Source: Verrucomicrobiales bacterium
GTDB taxonomy: Bacteria; Verrucomicrobiota; Verrucomicrobiia; Limisphaerales; CANJXF01
Assembly (NCBI GenBank): GCA_947478865.1
Contig: CANJXF010000006.1
Location: 46,647 to 110,646, forward strand
Direction of reading: 5' to 3'
DNA: 64,000 bases
In this document: piece after piece, positions 39,492 through 49,973 of the stretch
How the letters are laid out: each line of letters starts with the position of its first letter
Numbering within the stretch: position 1 is the stretch's first letter
Program-made: the position numbers and the translations under genes
Notes under the pieces: model-generated
Told to the model about the DNA's origin: nothing
Seen by the model: the letters and a program-made list of their open reading frames with translations, nothing else
Databases searched by the model: none

Positions 39492-41081
39492 ATGAAAAGA
39501 ACTTCGTTGATTTTAACCGCACTCGTTGCTGCGCCGATTGTTGGTTCGGCCGTGGATTGGCCGCAATGGGGCGGCAAGCAGGAGCGCAACATGTATTCGC
39601 CCACCAAAGGTCTGCCCAGCCAGTTTGATCCGGGAAAACCCAAATCCGGCACTGAAGAAATCGATCTGGCCACAACCAAGAACGTGAAGTGGGCCACCAA
39701 ACTCGGTTCGCAAAGCTACGGCAACGTCACGGTCGCTGGCGGCAAGATTTTCATCGGCACCAACAACGAGAATCCGCGTGACCCAAAGCACCAGGGCGAC
39801 CGCAGTATCCTCATGTGCTTCGACGAAAAGACCGGTGAATTTCTCTGGCAACTGGTTGTGCCGAAGCTTGCTTCCGGCAAAGTCAACGACTGGGAAAACC
39901 TCGGACTGCTCTCCTCCCCGACAGTCGAGGGAAATCGCGTTTACATCGTGACCAGCCGTTGCGAGGTCATGTGTCTCGACGTCGATGGAATGAAAAACGG
40001 CAACGACGGCCCATTCAAAGAAGAAGGCCAATACGTCGTCGGCCCAGGCAAACCGAAAGTGGAAAGCGGCCCGAAGGACGCGGACATCATCTGGAAATAC
40101 GACATGATGGATGAGCTGGGCGTGTTCCCGCACAACGCGTCGAATTGCTCGGTGCTGATCGTCGATGACATCGCTTATGCCTGCACCTCGAACGGACAGG
40201 ACTGGACGCACTCCAATATTCCTTCGCCCAATTCGCCCAGCTTCATCGCCCTGAACAAAAAGACCGGCGAATTTCTTGGCGAAGACAACGCCAAGATCGG
40301 TCCACGCATTTTCCATGGCCAATGGAGTTCCCCTTCGACAGGAAAGATCAACGGCAAACAGCTCGTCTTCTTCGGCGGCGGCGACGGATTCTGTTATGCG
40401 TTCGACGCGAAGCCAGTCAAGGAAGGCGATTCGAGCTATTTGAAAAAAGTTTGGTGGGTCGATTGCAACCCGCCGGAGTACAAGAAAAACAAAGAGGGCG
40501 AACCGATCAAATATCCCGCGGCGGAAGGCCCGAGCGAAGTCAATGCGACTCCGGTGTTTTATAAAGATCGTGTTTATGTCGCAACGGGACAGGACCCGGA
40601 ACACGGCGAAGGCGTCGGCCGTTTGCTCTGCCTGGATGCAACCAAGACCGGCGACATCACCAAGACCGGAATCATTTGGGATTACAAAAAAATTCATCGA
40701 ACGATCTCGACGGTCTCGATTGATCCCGAAACCGGCCTGCTGTTTGTTGGCGATTTTTCAGGATTCCTCCACTGTCTCGACGCGGAGACCGGAAACGTTT
40801 ACTGGACCCACGACATGAAAGCGCACATGTGGGGCTCCACATTGGTGGCGGATGGAAAAGTCTACGCCGGCGACGAGGACGGCGATTTCGTCGTGCTCGC
40901 CGCCACGAAGGAGAAGAAAATCCTCAGCGAAACGAACATGGGCGCGCCGGTTTATTCCACCCCGGTGGTGGCGAATGGAAATATCTACATCGCCAGCAAC
41001 ACGCATCTCTATGCGCTGGGAAATTCGGCAAAGCCGGTCAATACCGACGAAGCACCGAAAATCGAATTGAAGAAACCTTAA
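39492..41081 (+). CDS. PQQ-binding-like beta-propeller protein
   Basis: Signal peptide; VDWPQWGGKQERNMYSPTKGLP; CFDEKTGEFLWQL, CLDAETGNVYWTHD repeats. Confidence 0.92.
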   Translation: MKRTSLILTALVAAPIVGSAVDWPQWGGKQERNMYSPTKGLPSQFDPGKPKSGTEEIDLATTKNVKWATKLGSQSYGNVTVAGGKIFIGTNNENPRDPKHQGDRSILMCFDEKTGEFLWQLVVPKLASGKVNDWENLGLLSSPTVEGNRVYIVTSRCEVMCLDVDGMKNGNDGPFKEEGQYVVGPGKPKVESGPKDADIIWKYDMMDELGVFPHNASNCSVLIVDDIAYACTSNGQDWTHSNIPSPNSPSFIALNKKTGEFLGEDNAKIGPRIFHGQWSSPSTGKINGKQLVFFGGGDGFCYAFDAKPVKEGDSSYLKKVWWVDCNPPEYKKNKEGEPIKYPAAEGPSEVNATPVFYKDRVYVATGQDPEHGEGVGRLLCLDATKTGDITKTGIIWDYKKIHRTISTVSIDPETGLLFVGDFSGFLHCLDAETGNVYWTHDMKAHMWGSTLVADGKVYAGDEDGDFVVLAATKEKKILSETNMGAPVYSTPVVANGNIYIASNTHLYALGNSAKPVNTDEAPKIELKKP

Positions 41082-41103
41082 AGCGGCTCATCAAAATAAA
41101 TCC

Positions 41104-42810
41104 ATGCCCTCATCCTCTCGCCTGACGCTCACGCAGTGGCTGATTTGTGCCATCGCGGCAATCGGCTTCCTGTTCGACACCTACGAACTACTGATGACGC
41201 CGCTCGTTGGGGTTCCCGCAATTGCTGAACTGCTTCAGGTTCCGCCGAACAATCCGCTCGTCACCGAATGGATGGGGAAAATGCTTTGGATGAGCGCGTT
41301 GTGCGGGGGCGTTTTTGGTTTACTCGGGGGCTGGTTGATCGATCGGTTCGGTCGCAAACGCATCATGGCGGCGAGTATTTTTGTCTATTCACTTTCGCCA
41401 GTCGCGGCGGCGTTGAGCACGACGTTGCCCATGTTTATTTTCTTCCGTTGCACCACGTTCATCGGCGTTTGCGTGGAGTTCGTCGCGGCGATCACCTGGC
41501 TTGCGGAATTATTCCCCGATCCGCGCCGCAAGAAAATCGTTCTCGGAACCACCCAGGCATTCGCCTCGCTCGGCGGCATTCTCGTCACCCTGGTGAGCGC
41601 GTGGATTGTGGCACACGCCAACTCGCTCCCGGCTCTGCATCTGCCTGAAATCTTCAACGCGCACTCGACCTGGCGCTACACGCTTTTCACTGGATTGCTT
41701 CCGGCACTTCCAATTGCGTTGCTCTTGCCCTTTGTGCCGGAATCGCAAGTCTGGCGCGAGAAACGTGACGCAGGAACTCTGAAGCGCCCCAGTTTTGGCG
41801 AATTGTTTTCGCCCGCGCTGCGTCGCACCACCATTGTCACCGCGTTGCTCTCCGCCTGCGCCTATGCTGCGGCCTTTGGCGCGTTGCAGTTAACACCGTT
41901 GCGGATCGCGCCCGGCCTGCCCGAACTGGCCGACCAACGCAAAGCGCTGAAACCGTTGCAGGATGAAGCGAAGAATCTGAATCAGCAACTGACTGCGGCG
42001 ATGCCCGCTTTCGAGCAAGCGACGAAAGAAATTCCCGGACTGGCTGAAGTCGCCGCGCAAAGAGCCAAAACCCGGATCGCGATGCGCACGCCGAAAAAGA
42101 TTGTCGACGACCCCGCAGCGTCTGACCCGGCGAAAGCGGCTGCGAAAACGCAGCTTGCGTCGCTATCGGCTCGCATCAGCCAGCTCGACACCAATCTGAC
42201 GCAACTTACTGTGGAAAAACCGGACGCAAAAAAGGCGATCATCGATCGCGAGAAAATTTTGAAACAACTCGGTGACAACCGAGAATTTCAGGAGCCGCTC
42301 GATCGCAAAATCAAAGAGGTCGGGAATAAAATGCAAGGCTTCCAGGAAACCGGCGGGCTGATCGGGCGAATTCTGCTGGCTATCTTGTTGCTCATCGTCG
42401 TTTCCCATCGCACGCTGCTGCGCATTTTTGTTGTGCCCGGCCTGCTGATGTTGCCGGTGACCTATTGGATGCTCTATCACACCTCCACGCCGGCGATGCA
42501 GTGGGGAATCTTCTTCTGCGGCCTGCTCGTCGTCGCGCAATTCAGTTATTTTGGCGAATATCTGCCCAAAGTTTTCCCGCTTCATTTGCGCGGCACCGGC
42601 GGAAGTTTTGCAACTAACGTAGGCGGCCGAATGATTGGAACGTCCGCCGCATTCCTGACCACGAATCTGCTCGCCCCGAAAATGAATGCGGCCCTGACGT
42701 TCGACCAGGTCGCGATGGCCGCAGGAATCGTGGGAACAAGCGTTTTCGTCCTCGCGCTGATTTTAAGTTTCTTTTTACCTGAACCCAAAGTTGAACCTTC
42801 AGAGCAGTAA
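41104..42810 (+). CDS. MFS transporter with large soluble insert
   Basis: GGWLIDRFGRKRIM MFS signature; TM helices on both sides of a charged coiled segment of about 150 aa. Confidence 0.9.
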   Translation: MPSSSRLTLTQWLICAIAAIGFLFDTYELLMTPLVGVPAIAELLQVPPNNPLVTEWMGKMLWMSALCGGVFGLLGGWLIDRFGRKRIMAASIFVYSLSPVAAALSTTLPMFIFFRCTTFIGVCVEFVAAITWLAELFPDPRRKKIVLGTTQAFASLGGILVTLVSAWIVAHANSLPALHLPEIFNAHSTWRYTLFTGLLPALPIALLLPFVPESQVWREKRDAGTLKRPSFGELFSPALRRTTIVTALLSACAYAAAFGALQLTPLRIAPGLPELADQRKALKPLQDEAKNLNQQLTAAMPAFEQATKEIPGLAEVAAQRAKTRIAMRTPKKIVDDPAASDPAKAAAKTQLASLSARISQLDTNLTQLTVEKPDAKKAIIDREKILKQLGDNREFQEPLDRKIKEVGNKMQGFQETGGLIGRILLAILLLIVVSHRTLLRIFVVPGLLMLPVTYWMLYHTSTPAMQWGIFFCGLLVVAQFSYFGEYLPKVFPLHLRGTGGSFATNVGGRMIGTSAAFLTTNLLAPKMNAALTFDQVAMAAGIVGTSVFVLALILSFFLPEPKVEPSEQ

Positions 42811-42816
42811 ATTAAC

Positions 42817-43884
42817 ATGATCCAACTCACTCCCGAGCAAGCCCAGCAACAACTCGAAACGCATCTTAGCGAAATCATCCAATGGCATTTTTCGCCGGAA
42901 ACCGGCTGCCCGTTCTGGCTTGATTGGGCGAAGAAGAATTTCGATCCGCGCCAAGAAATCAAATCGTTCGCGGACATGTCGAAATTCCCCCATTTCCAGG
43001 ATGAATGGCTGCGCGATCTGCAACCGGAAGTCTGGGTCCCCGCGCAGTTCAAAGGAAAACCGTTCAGCATTTTCGAAACGGGCGGCACCACCGGCATGCC
43101 CAAGCAGCGCATTGGCTGGAATGATTTTCGCGTGGATTATTCTGAGTTCAGCGAAAAAATTTCCGACGAACATTTTCCGCGCAATCACTACTGGCTGATG
43201 ATGGGGCCAACCGGCCCGCGCCGACTCCGCCTCGCCATTGAACATCTCGCCAATGTGCGCGGCAGCTCGTGCTACTTCATCGACCTCGATCCGCGTTGGG
43301 TGAAAAAACTGATCAGCGGCAAACAGTTTGATCAAGCCCGCGCCTACATGGATCACGTGGTCGATCAAGCCGTGACAATTCTGAAAAACCGCAAAGTTTC
43401 CGGCCTGTTCACCACGCCGAAACTGCTCGAAGCGCTCTCCGAGAAAATAAATATCTGGGACGCTGGCATCCGCGGCGTCTTCTGCGGCGGCACCACGATG
43501 GCTCCGCAATATGTCCGATTCATCGTCGAAGAAGTTTTGGAAGGGCGCATTGGTTTTTATCCGACCTACGGCAACACGCTGATGGGACTCGCGGCGAGCG
43601 TTCCGCTGAAACCCGAGGACAATTTCTCCATCACCTACTACGCCCCGCAACCGCGCGCCGTCTTGCGAGTCGTCGATCCAAACAACACGACTCAATTGAA
43701 AGCTTACGGCGAATGGGGCCGCGTCGAACTCACGACATTGACGAAAGAATTTTTCATGCCGCGTTTTCTGGAGCGCGACGAAGCGATCCGCCGCACGCCG
43801 CGCGCCCCCTACGCCTGGGACGGCGTGGCCGAAGTGCGTCCATTCGGCGCGATGGAAAAGAATATTGTCGAAGGCGTTTACTGA
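42817..43884 (+). CDS. phenylacetate-CoA ligase-like / AMP-binding family protein
   Basis: FSIFETGGTTGMPKQRIGWNDFRVDYSEFSEKI phosphate-binding motif; GVFCGGTTMAPQYVRFI; GFYPTYGNTLMGLA. Confidence 0.72.
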   Translation: MIQLTPEQAQQQLETHLSEIIQWHFSPETGCPFWLDWAKKNFDPRQEIKSFADMSKFPHFQDEWLRDLQPEVWVPAQFKGKPFSIFETGGTTGMPKQRIGWNDFRVDYSEFSEKISDEHFPRNHYWLMMGPTGPRRLRLAIEHLANVRGSSCYFIDLDPRWVKKLISGKQFDQARAYMDHVVDQAVTILKNRKVSGLFTTPKLLEALSEKINIWDAGIRGVFCGGTTMAPQYVRFIVEEVLEGRIGFYPTYGNTLMGLAASVPLKPEDNFSITYYAPQPRAVLRVVDPNNTTQLKAYGEWGRVELTTLTKEFFMPRFLERDEAIRRTPRAPYAWDGVAEVRPFGAMEKNIVEGVY

Positions 43885-43930
43885 TTTTTCGCGGAACAAC
43901 CGTTTATTTAAAGCGGGATACGCGAACGAC

Positions 43931-45220
43931 CTAAGGCCGGCGCAACCGGTAGAATTCCGATCCGTTTTGGCGATTCTTTATCGTCACGAATTCGTCTCCT
44001 GATGCAATGACGCCGTTGGTCTGGGCGATCCAGACTTCGCCAGGGAAAAGAGCCGTGGTGCTTTCGAAGACAAAGGCGCTTGCCGAAACCGGCCATGAGA
44101 ACATGAGTTGGTTTCCCGAAACTGAGAAGCGCAGAGTCGGCGGCACAATGCGCTCAGTTCTAACCGTGTTGTTACCGAGGTCTGCGATATAGAGATAACC
44201 GGCCCCGTCCTTCGCCAGGCCACCGGGAAAAGAAAAACGCGCACTGCTGCCGTTTCCATCCGCGTTTCCGGCCGTCCCCGGCAAACCTGCGACCGTGGTC
44301 ACCACCCAATTCGTTCCGATGGCAGAAATTTTTCGGATGGTTTGATTGCCTGAATCAGAAACAAAAATGTTTCCCGCGTTGTCGGCCACGATTCCCTGCG
44401 GTTGAAAAAATCGAGATTCTTTGTTCGTTCCGTCCACATTTCCCCAAAGACCAGGTGACCCGGCAATGGTGCTGACCGAGCCACTAGCCGTAATCCTTCG
44501 AATGGTGTGGTTCGAAAAATCGGCGACGTAAAGATTCGTTGCGCTATCCACGGCGATTCCTGTGGGCGAATTGAATCGTGCTTTGGTCACGGAACCATCC
44601 AGCGAACCAGGGTTTCCGGCCAAGCCCGCCCGCGTGGTGACGGCTCCGCCCATCGAAATTTTGCGAATGGTGTGGTTCCATGTGTCCGCCACAAAAACAT
44701 TGCCAGCCCTGTCCACGGTCAATGCTTGTGGCTGGAAAAACTGCGCATTCGTTCCCTGACCGTCGAAGCTGTTCGCATAACCGGCAGAACCGGCCAGGGT
44801 GCTCACCAAGCCTTCCGAGGTGATTTTTCGAATCATTGCATTACCCGTGTCGGCGACGTAAATCGATCCGGCGCTGTCCACGGCAATTCCTTGCGGAGCA
44901 AAAAAGCGCGCGCTCGTTCCCATCCCGTTGGTGCTGCCGGTAATTCCGGGAGAGCCTGCAAATGTCGTCACAATTCCGTTCGGAGTAATCTTTCGAATCG
45001 TACTGTTCTCGGTGTCAGCGACATAAATATTCCCGGTGCTGTCGGCCGCAATGCTGTTCGGATGGCTAAATCGCGCGCTGCTGCTCACTCCATCCGCGAT
45101 GCCGATGACGTCGTGGCCGGCGAACGTGTTGATGGATACAGTTTGGGCAGACAGGAGTGCGACTGACATCAGGAAAGCGCCCGCGCTCGCAAAGATGGAA
45201 AATGACATTCGGGTTCGCAT
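43931..45220 (-). CDS. NHL-repeat beta-propeller protein, secreted
   Basis: From ATG at 45220: signal peptide, then tandem PxGIAVDSAGSIYVADTGNAMIRKIT...VSTLAGSAG repeats. Confidence 0.9.
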   Translation of the reverse strand: MRTRMSFSIFASAGAFLMSVALLSAQTVSINTFAGHDVIGIADGVSSSARFSHPNSIAADSTGNIYVADTENSTIRKITPNGIVTTFAGSPGITGSTNGMGTSARFFAPQGIAVDSAGSIYVADTGNAMIRKITSEGLVSTLAGSAGYANSFDGQGTNAQFFQPQALTVDRAGNVFVADTWNHTIRKISMGGAVTTRAGLAGNPGSLDGSVTKARFNSPTGIAVDSATNLYVADFSNHTIRRITASGSVSTIAGSPGLWGNVDGTNKESRFFQPQGIVADNAGNIFVSDSGNQTIRKISAIGTNWVVTTVAGLPGTAGNADGNGSSARFSFPGGLAKDGAGYLYIADLGNNTVRTERIVPPTLRFSVSGNQLMFSWPVSASAFVFESTTALFPGEVWIAQTNGVIASGDEFVTIKNRQNGSEFYRLRRP

Positions 45221-45221
45221 T

Positions 45222-47297
45222 TCAGTTCCAGTTTGGACGATAGACCGTTCCGGTGGAATCGGATCCGCCGCGTCCGGCCACAGAAGCCTGAATCGTGTAA
45301 ATCGAGCCGTTTCGGCGCGCGGGTAATCGCAAAATGTAGGTCGGCTTGACAGGTGTAACGCCGGTGAATCCGGCATGGGTGTCGCGGTCAATTTCAACTC
45401 CATTCTCTAACAATGCGACCCAGGCGATATCCAATCCGTTCGCCCCAGATTGCCAGCAAAAGCTAAGGTCAATTTCACCGGCGGCGGTGACGCTGGAAGT
45501 GAGGTTCCAACTCAGCGTGTTGTAGTTCGTTGAAACCTGAGCCGGTATCCACGACGCAATTGCCGGCGGAGTTGCGCTCGGATTGTAATTCACCCCCATT
45601 TGCGTGAGCCGTTGCTTGTGAACCACGAGACGGTTGGTGAAGTCGGAATAATTTTTCAGCGCAGCAGGAGTCCAGTTGCCTTCGGCCAATGCGCACAAGC
45701 GCGGGAAAACTCTAAACTGCATGTTTAAGAGAGATGGGATCCACTCAGACCATGAGTTACCCTGTGACCCGAGAATAAAATTTGTGTATCCGGCTGCCAA
45801 ACCCGCTGGAATCGGCTCGAAACTATAGGCCGTGTTCAACGAGACAAATCCCGATTGCGCCGGTGGTTCGTTGGACCAGATGACGCCAGCGCCATTGCCG
45901 CTGGTGCTGCCGGTTTCCCATTTGTTGATGTAACACGAAGCGGACGGCGACATGACCGCGTATTGGCCGTTGGTTGCAGTGAACGTTGCTTTGGTGGCGA
46001 GCCAATCCATCAGCACAGCATTGGTGACCAGGCCGCCATTCATGATTTCGCTCCACCCAATCATCGTGCGTCCCTGGCTTTTGATCCAATTGGCGATTTG
46101 CTGAGTAAAATAGCTCTGATATTTTTGGATAGCGGTAACCCCCGTGCTGTTGGTGAACCCCAGGCTGGTGATCAGCGCCAGATCAAGCGAGTGGTTGGTC
46201 CAATTGTTGAACCTCACTTCGTCGCCGCCAATGTGAATATAGGGTCCAGGAAAAAGCCCGATCACTTCCGTTAAAATGTCGTGCAAAAAATCCTTTGTCT
46301 CCGGTCGGGCCGCGCAGAAGACGCCGCCGGAATAACTCGTTACGTTCAGACTGTAGGGGCCGTTCAAGCAGTTCGTGCAGTCGCCGACGCCGCCATTGCA
46401 TGAGAATTGCGGATAAGCAGCCAAGGGCGCGGAAGAATGTCCCGGCATCTCAATCTCCGGAATAATGGTGATGTGCCGTTGCGCCGCGTAGGCGACAATT
46501 TCGCGAACATCGGCCTGCGTGTAGAAACCGCCGTACTCTCCGAGATCGTTGTAGGCCGTGGTCGAGCGGGGATTGAGATTGAAGAGGAGGTTCGTGCGCC
46601 ATGCGCCCACCTGCGTCAGCAACGGCCACTTCAATATTTCGATCCGCCAACCCGAATCATCATCCAGATGCCAGTGAAACATGTTCAGCTTATGGAACGC
46701 CATCGTGTCGAGCATTTGCTTCACTTCGTCTTTGTTGAAAAAATGCCGAACGCTGTCGAGCATCCAGCCGCGCCAGGGGAACCGCGGGGAGTCCTGGATG
46801 TAAACGCAAGGAGCAGACCAAGCCACCGGCGCAGCCAGAGCCGGGTGCGCCGAATAAATTTCGGGCGGCAACAATTGAAGAAGGGTTTGCACCCCGTAAA
46901 AAAGCCCCGCTGAAGTTGGCGCACGGATCACGACGGAATTGGTCGCGACCGTCAGTTCGTAACCCTCGGAACCCAGGACGGCGAGAGCGCTATTGGTCGT
47001 GAGGGAAATTGCATTGGGGAAGTCGCCGCCTCCAGGATTGCTTGCGATCTGGAACCGGTAGCCAGTCGATTTGAATAGCAATCCGGCAAGGTACTCGCCA
47101 GTTTCACGCGCCCCGTTATCCACCAAAATCTTCATAGGCGCCACGGACTGCGCGCCAGAAATCAACTGCGCCGGACAGAGCGTAAAAGTGCCTGATTGCA
47201 ACTGCATCTGTTGCGGGAGCGGAATGAGTGCGGGAGGGGTGGCAAAAACGGCCACCGCCGAAAACAATGTTGTGATGATTACGGGCCAAAGCTTCAT
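45222..47297 (-). CDS. beta-N-acetylhexosaminidase, GH20 family
   Basis: RFPWRGWMLDSVRHFFNKDEVKQMLDTMAFHKLNMFHWHLDDDSGWRIEI; PYIHIGGDEVRF catalytic Asp-Glu pair. Confidence 0.95.
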   Translation of the reverse strand: MKLWPVIITTLFSAVAVFATPPALIPLPQQMQLQSGTFTLCPAQLISGAQSVAPMKILVDNGARETGEYLAGLLFKSTGYRFQIASNPGGGDFPNAISLTTNSALAVLGSEGYELTVATNSVVIRAPTSAGLFYGVQTLLQLLPPEIYSAHPALAAPVAWSAPCVYIQDSPRFPWRGWMLDSVRHFFNKDEVKQMLDTMAFHKLNMFHWHLDDDSGWRIEILKWPLLTQVGAWRTNLLFNLNPRSTTAYNDLGEYGGFYTQADVREIVAYAAQRHITIIPEIEMPGHSSAPLAAYPQFSCNGGVGDCTNCLNGPYSLNVTSYSGGVFCAARPETKDFLHDILTEVIGLFPGPYIHIGGDEVRFNNWTNHSLDLALITSLGFTNSTGVTAIQKYQSYFTQQIANWIKSQGRTMIGWSEIMNGGLVTNAVLMDWLATKATFTATNGQYAVMSPSASCYINKWETGSTSGNGAGVIWSNEPPAQSGFVSLNTAYSFEPIPAGLAAGYTNFILGSQGNSWSEWIPSLLNMQFRVFPRLCALAEGNWTPAALKNYSDFTNRLVVHKQRLTQMGVNYNPSATPPAIASWIPAQVSTNYNTLSWNLTSSVTAAGEIDLSFCWQSGANGLDIAWVALLENGVEIDRDTHAGFTGVTPVKPTYILRLPARRNGSIYTIQASVAGRGGSDSTGTVYRPNWN

Positions 47298-47442
47298 TCA
47301 AAACGACGGGCTGATCAGGCAATCAACATTCTGCGAATGATCCGACGTTAACGAGTTCTGAAAATAAAACAAGGTGCTCCTGATAACATTCGCGAAAAGG
47401 TACTGGCGCGCTTTTTGAAAGCATGGAAACTATCGGCGAGTA

Positions 47443-48879
47443 ATGAATACAATGCCTCATATCCCCGTGCTCCGTCGCGGCAAGGCTTACGACAGCCTCG
47501 ACAAAATCAATATCACCAATCATCGCACCGGCGAGACGCTCGCTCAGGTCAGCACCGTTAACGCGGGAATTATTCGCAAAGATATGCAGCGGATCGGCGA
47601 ATCACGCGCTGCGTTGAAGAAATTTTCGGTCGCCCAACTCATCGAAATTTCCGCGAAAACGGGCGAGCATTTTCTCAATGGCACCCTGCCCTTCGGCGAC
47701 AAAGGCCACACGCAATCGCCGCAGGAATATATCGAGACGCTTTCATCCACGAGCGGTCTGCCGCACGTCATGGTGCGACGGAACATGCAGAAAATTCACC
47801 ACGCATTAACCAACCTGGAAACCGTCCTGAACGGTCTGACGCGCGGGTTGGATCTCTCGATTCTCGATAGCGGTTTCGGCGAACAGTTCGGAACCAAGCT
47901 CAGTTTTTTCCCAACGACCCAGGCGCTCGGTCTCGTGATGCCAAGCAATTCGCCCGCGGTGAACTCGCTTTGGCTTCCGGCGATCGCGCTGAAAATCCCG
48001 GTGATCATCAAGCCGGGAAAAGAAGAGCCGTGGACTCCGTATCGTTTGATCCAGGCGTTCATCGCCGCGGGTTGTCCAGCGGAAGCGTTTGGATTTTATC
48101 CAACGGATCACGAAGGGGCGGGTGAGATTTTGAAAAGCTGCGGGCGGGCGCTCATTTTCGGCGACAAAAACACGACGGCGCAATATGCGAGCAATCCGGC
48201 CATTCAGGTTCACGGTCCGGGCTGGAGCAAGATTCTCATTGGCGACGATGCCATTGAAAACTGGCGCGACTACATCGACGTGATGGTTTCCTCAATTGCC
48301 GACAATGGCGGGCGCAGCTGCATCAATGCGTCGGCCATCGTCGTTCCGAAATATGCGGCGGAAATCGCGGACGCGCTGGCGCAAAAACTGGGTCCGATTC
48401 AGCCGACCAATCCAGATGACGAAAACGCGAAGCTCTCCGGTTTTGCGAATCTGAAAATGGCGGAATTCATCGAAGCGCAGATTGAAGACGGATTGAAAGC
48501 ATCGGGCGCGACCGATGTGACGGCGAAGTACCGGAACGGTCCGCGCAAGGTTGAGTTCAATGGCGGCACCTACCTCCGCCCCACCATTGTTCAGTGCGAC
48601 TCGTTTGCCCACCCGCTGGCGAACAAGGAATTCCTTTGTCCCTACGCCAGCGTCGTCGAAGTTCCGCAAGCGGAGATGCTAAAACAGATTGGCTATTCAC
48701 TCGCGGTGACGGCCATCACGCGGGACAAAAACTTTATTGAGCAGCTCACGGAATTTCCCCACATCGAACGCCTGAACATCGGACCGATTTCAACGATGAA
48801 AATTTCCTGGGACCAGCCGCACGAAGGCAACATGTTCGAGTTTCTCTACAAGCGGCGCTCCATTGAGCGCGCCTGGTAA
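47443..48879 (+). CDS. aldehyde dehydrogenase superfamily protein
   Basis: LPAIALKIPVIIKPGKEEPWTPYRLIQAFIAAG; NGGRSCINASAIVVP catalytic Cys context. Confidence 0.82.
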   Translation: MNTMPHIPVLRRGKAYDSLDKINITNHRTGETLAQVSTVNAGIIRKDMQRIGESRAALKKFSVAQLIEISAKTGEHFLNGTLPFGDKGHTQSPQEYIETLSSTSGLPHVMVRRNMQKIHHALTNLETVLNGLTRGLDLSILDSGFGEQFGTKLSFFPTTQALGLVMPSNSPAVNSLWLPAIALKIPVIIKPGKEEPWTPYRLIQAFIAAGCPAEAFGFYPTDHEGAGEILKSCGRALIFGDKNTTAQYASNPAIQVHGPGWSKILIGDDAIENWRDYIDVMVSSIADNGGRSCINASAIVVPKYAAEIADALAQKLGPIQPTNPDDENAKLSGFANLKMAEFIEAQIEDGLKASGATDVTAKYRNGPRKVEFNGGTYLRPTIVQCDSFAHPLANKEFLCPYASVVEVPQAEMLKQIGYSLAVTAITRDKNFIEQLTEFPHIERLNIGPISTMKISWDQPHEGNMFEFLYKRRSIERAW

Positions 48880-48907
48880 AATAAGAGCTCAAGATCGAAA
48901 TAACGTT

Positions 48908-48940
48908 GGCGGCGAAGATTCGAGCGATTCTTCGCTCGCC
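48908..48940. terminator. hairpin between convergent genes
   Basis: GGCGGCGAAGA-ttcgagcgat-TCTTCGCTCGCC, stem with one bulge; no strong T-tract. Confidence 0.45.
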
Positions 48941-49058
48941 CGAAAACTAGAATTCACCTCCTAAATCCCGGAGCGCGCCTGTGTCGTCCCCGACCCGCCG
49001 CGCAGTGATGATTTATTGCAAAGGGGTTTCTTTCCGCTTCCGGTTTACGCGGTGGGTT

Positions 49059-49973
49059 CTAACGATTCTTGAAGGCCTCGACCACCGGTTTGGCGATCCA
49101 GCTTTCCGGCGCTTGCAGACCTAGAACATAGGCGACGGTGGCAGCGGTGTCGTAGGTGTTGACCGGTTTCTTGATTTCTTTGCCAACCGCCACGCCGGGG
49201 CCGGAGATGATCCAGGGAATTTCAATTTCAGCCATGGTTGCTCCGCCGTGACCTTTGTTCACCCCGCCATGATCGGCCGTGACAATGAGGATGGTGCTCT
49301 TCCAAATGCCGGCGGCTTTCAACCCTTGAATGACGTCGCCGATGAGTTTGTCCGCCACTTCAACGGATTCAAAATATTCGGGCGTGCCATGCCCGATCTT
49401 GTGCCCGGCGTGATCCACGTGATCGAGGTGAATGAAAGTAAACGCTGGCTTCTTCTGGTGAATATAGGCAACCGCATGCTGCACGGCGTTCGTCGGACCG
49501 TCGCTGTCTTCAAGCATGTCCAACGCCTTTTTTTCTAAAAGCCGGCCAAACCCATTCCAATCGTGGAAGCAGGCAATGACCGACTTTGGCCGCTGCTCGC
49601 GCAAGACACCGAAGATGGTGGGAAACATGCCGCCTGAACCAATTGCCACTGGCGTGATTTCAAACTTATTCGTCTCCCAATCGTTGGACGTGACTCCATG
49701 CTGCTCCGGGCCTGCGCCCATGATCATCGATGCCCAGTTCGGACTGCTGGTGGTCGGCATCACCCCACGGGCGTGCAGTGTGTAAGCCCCCTCTTTCATG
49801 AGCTGATTCATGACCGGCGTTTTTGCTTTCAGAATGCCATTGGGACTCATCCCGTCGCAGCCAACAATGACGACATGCTCGACGCCGGACGGCGCGGCGG
49901 TCACCGGAGATTCGAGCCAGACCAGCAAGGCGACCAGGGGCAATGCATTCCAGGGGAGGCAACGTTTTTTCAT
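49059..49973 (-). CDS. alkaline phosphatase superfamily (nucleotide pyrophosphatase/phosphodiesterase-like), secreted
   Basis: HVVIVGCDGMSPNGI...MPTTSSPNWASMIMG...FTFIHLDHVDHAGHKIGHG...ILIVTADHGGVNKGHGG. Confidence 0.92.
   Translation of the reverse strand: MKKRCLPWNALPLVALLVWLESPVTAAPSGVEHVVIVGCDGMSPNGILKAKTPVMNQLMKEGAYTLHARGVMPTTSSPNWASMIMGAGPEQHGVTSNDWETNKFEITPVAIGSGGMFPTIFGVLREQRPKSVIACFHDWNGFGRLLEKKALDMLEDSDGPTNAVQHAVAYIHQKKPAFTFIHLDHVDHAGHKIGHGTPEYFESVEVADKLIGDVIQGLKAAGIWKSTILIVTADHGGVNKGHGGATMAEIEIPWIISGPGVAVGKEIKKPVNTYDTAATVAYVLGLQAPESWIAKPVVEAFKNR

Noticed and set aside
39513-40697. 394-aa minus-strand ORF
   Set aside because: Antisense to a strong PQQ-propeller gene; no recognisable motif, typical mirror ORF of GC-biased codons.
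42799-43899. 366-aa minus-strand ORF
   Set aside because: Antisense to the AMP-binding-like gene, which has clear family motifs.
43931-45220. Periodic similarity of roughly 165-nt units
   Set aside because: Explained by NHL propeller blades, not a DNA-level repeat element.
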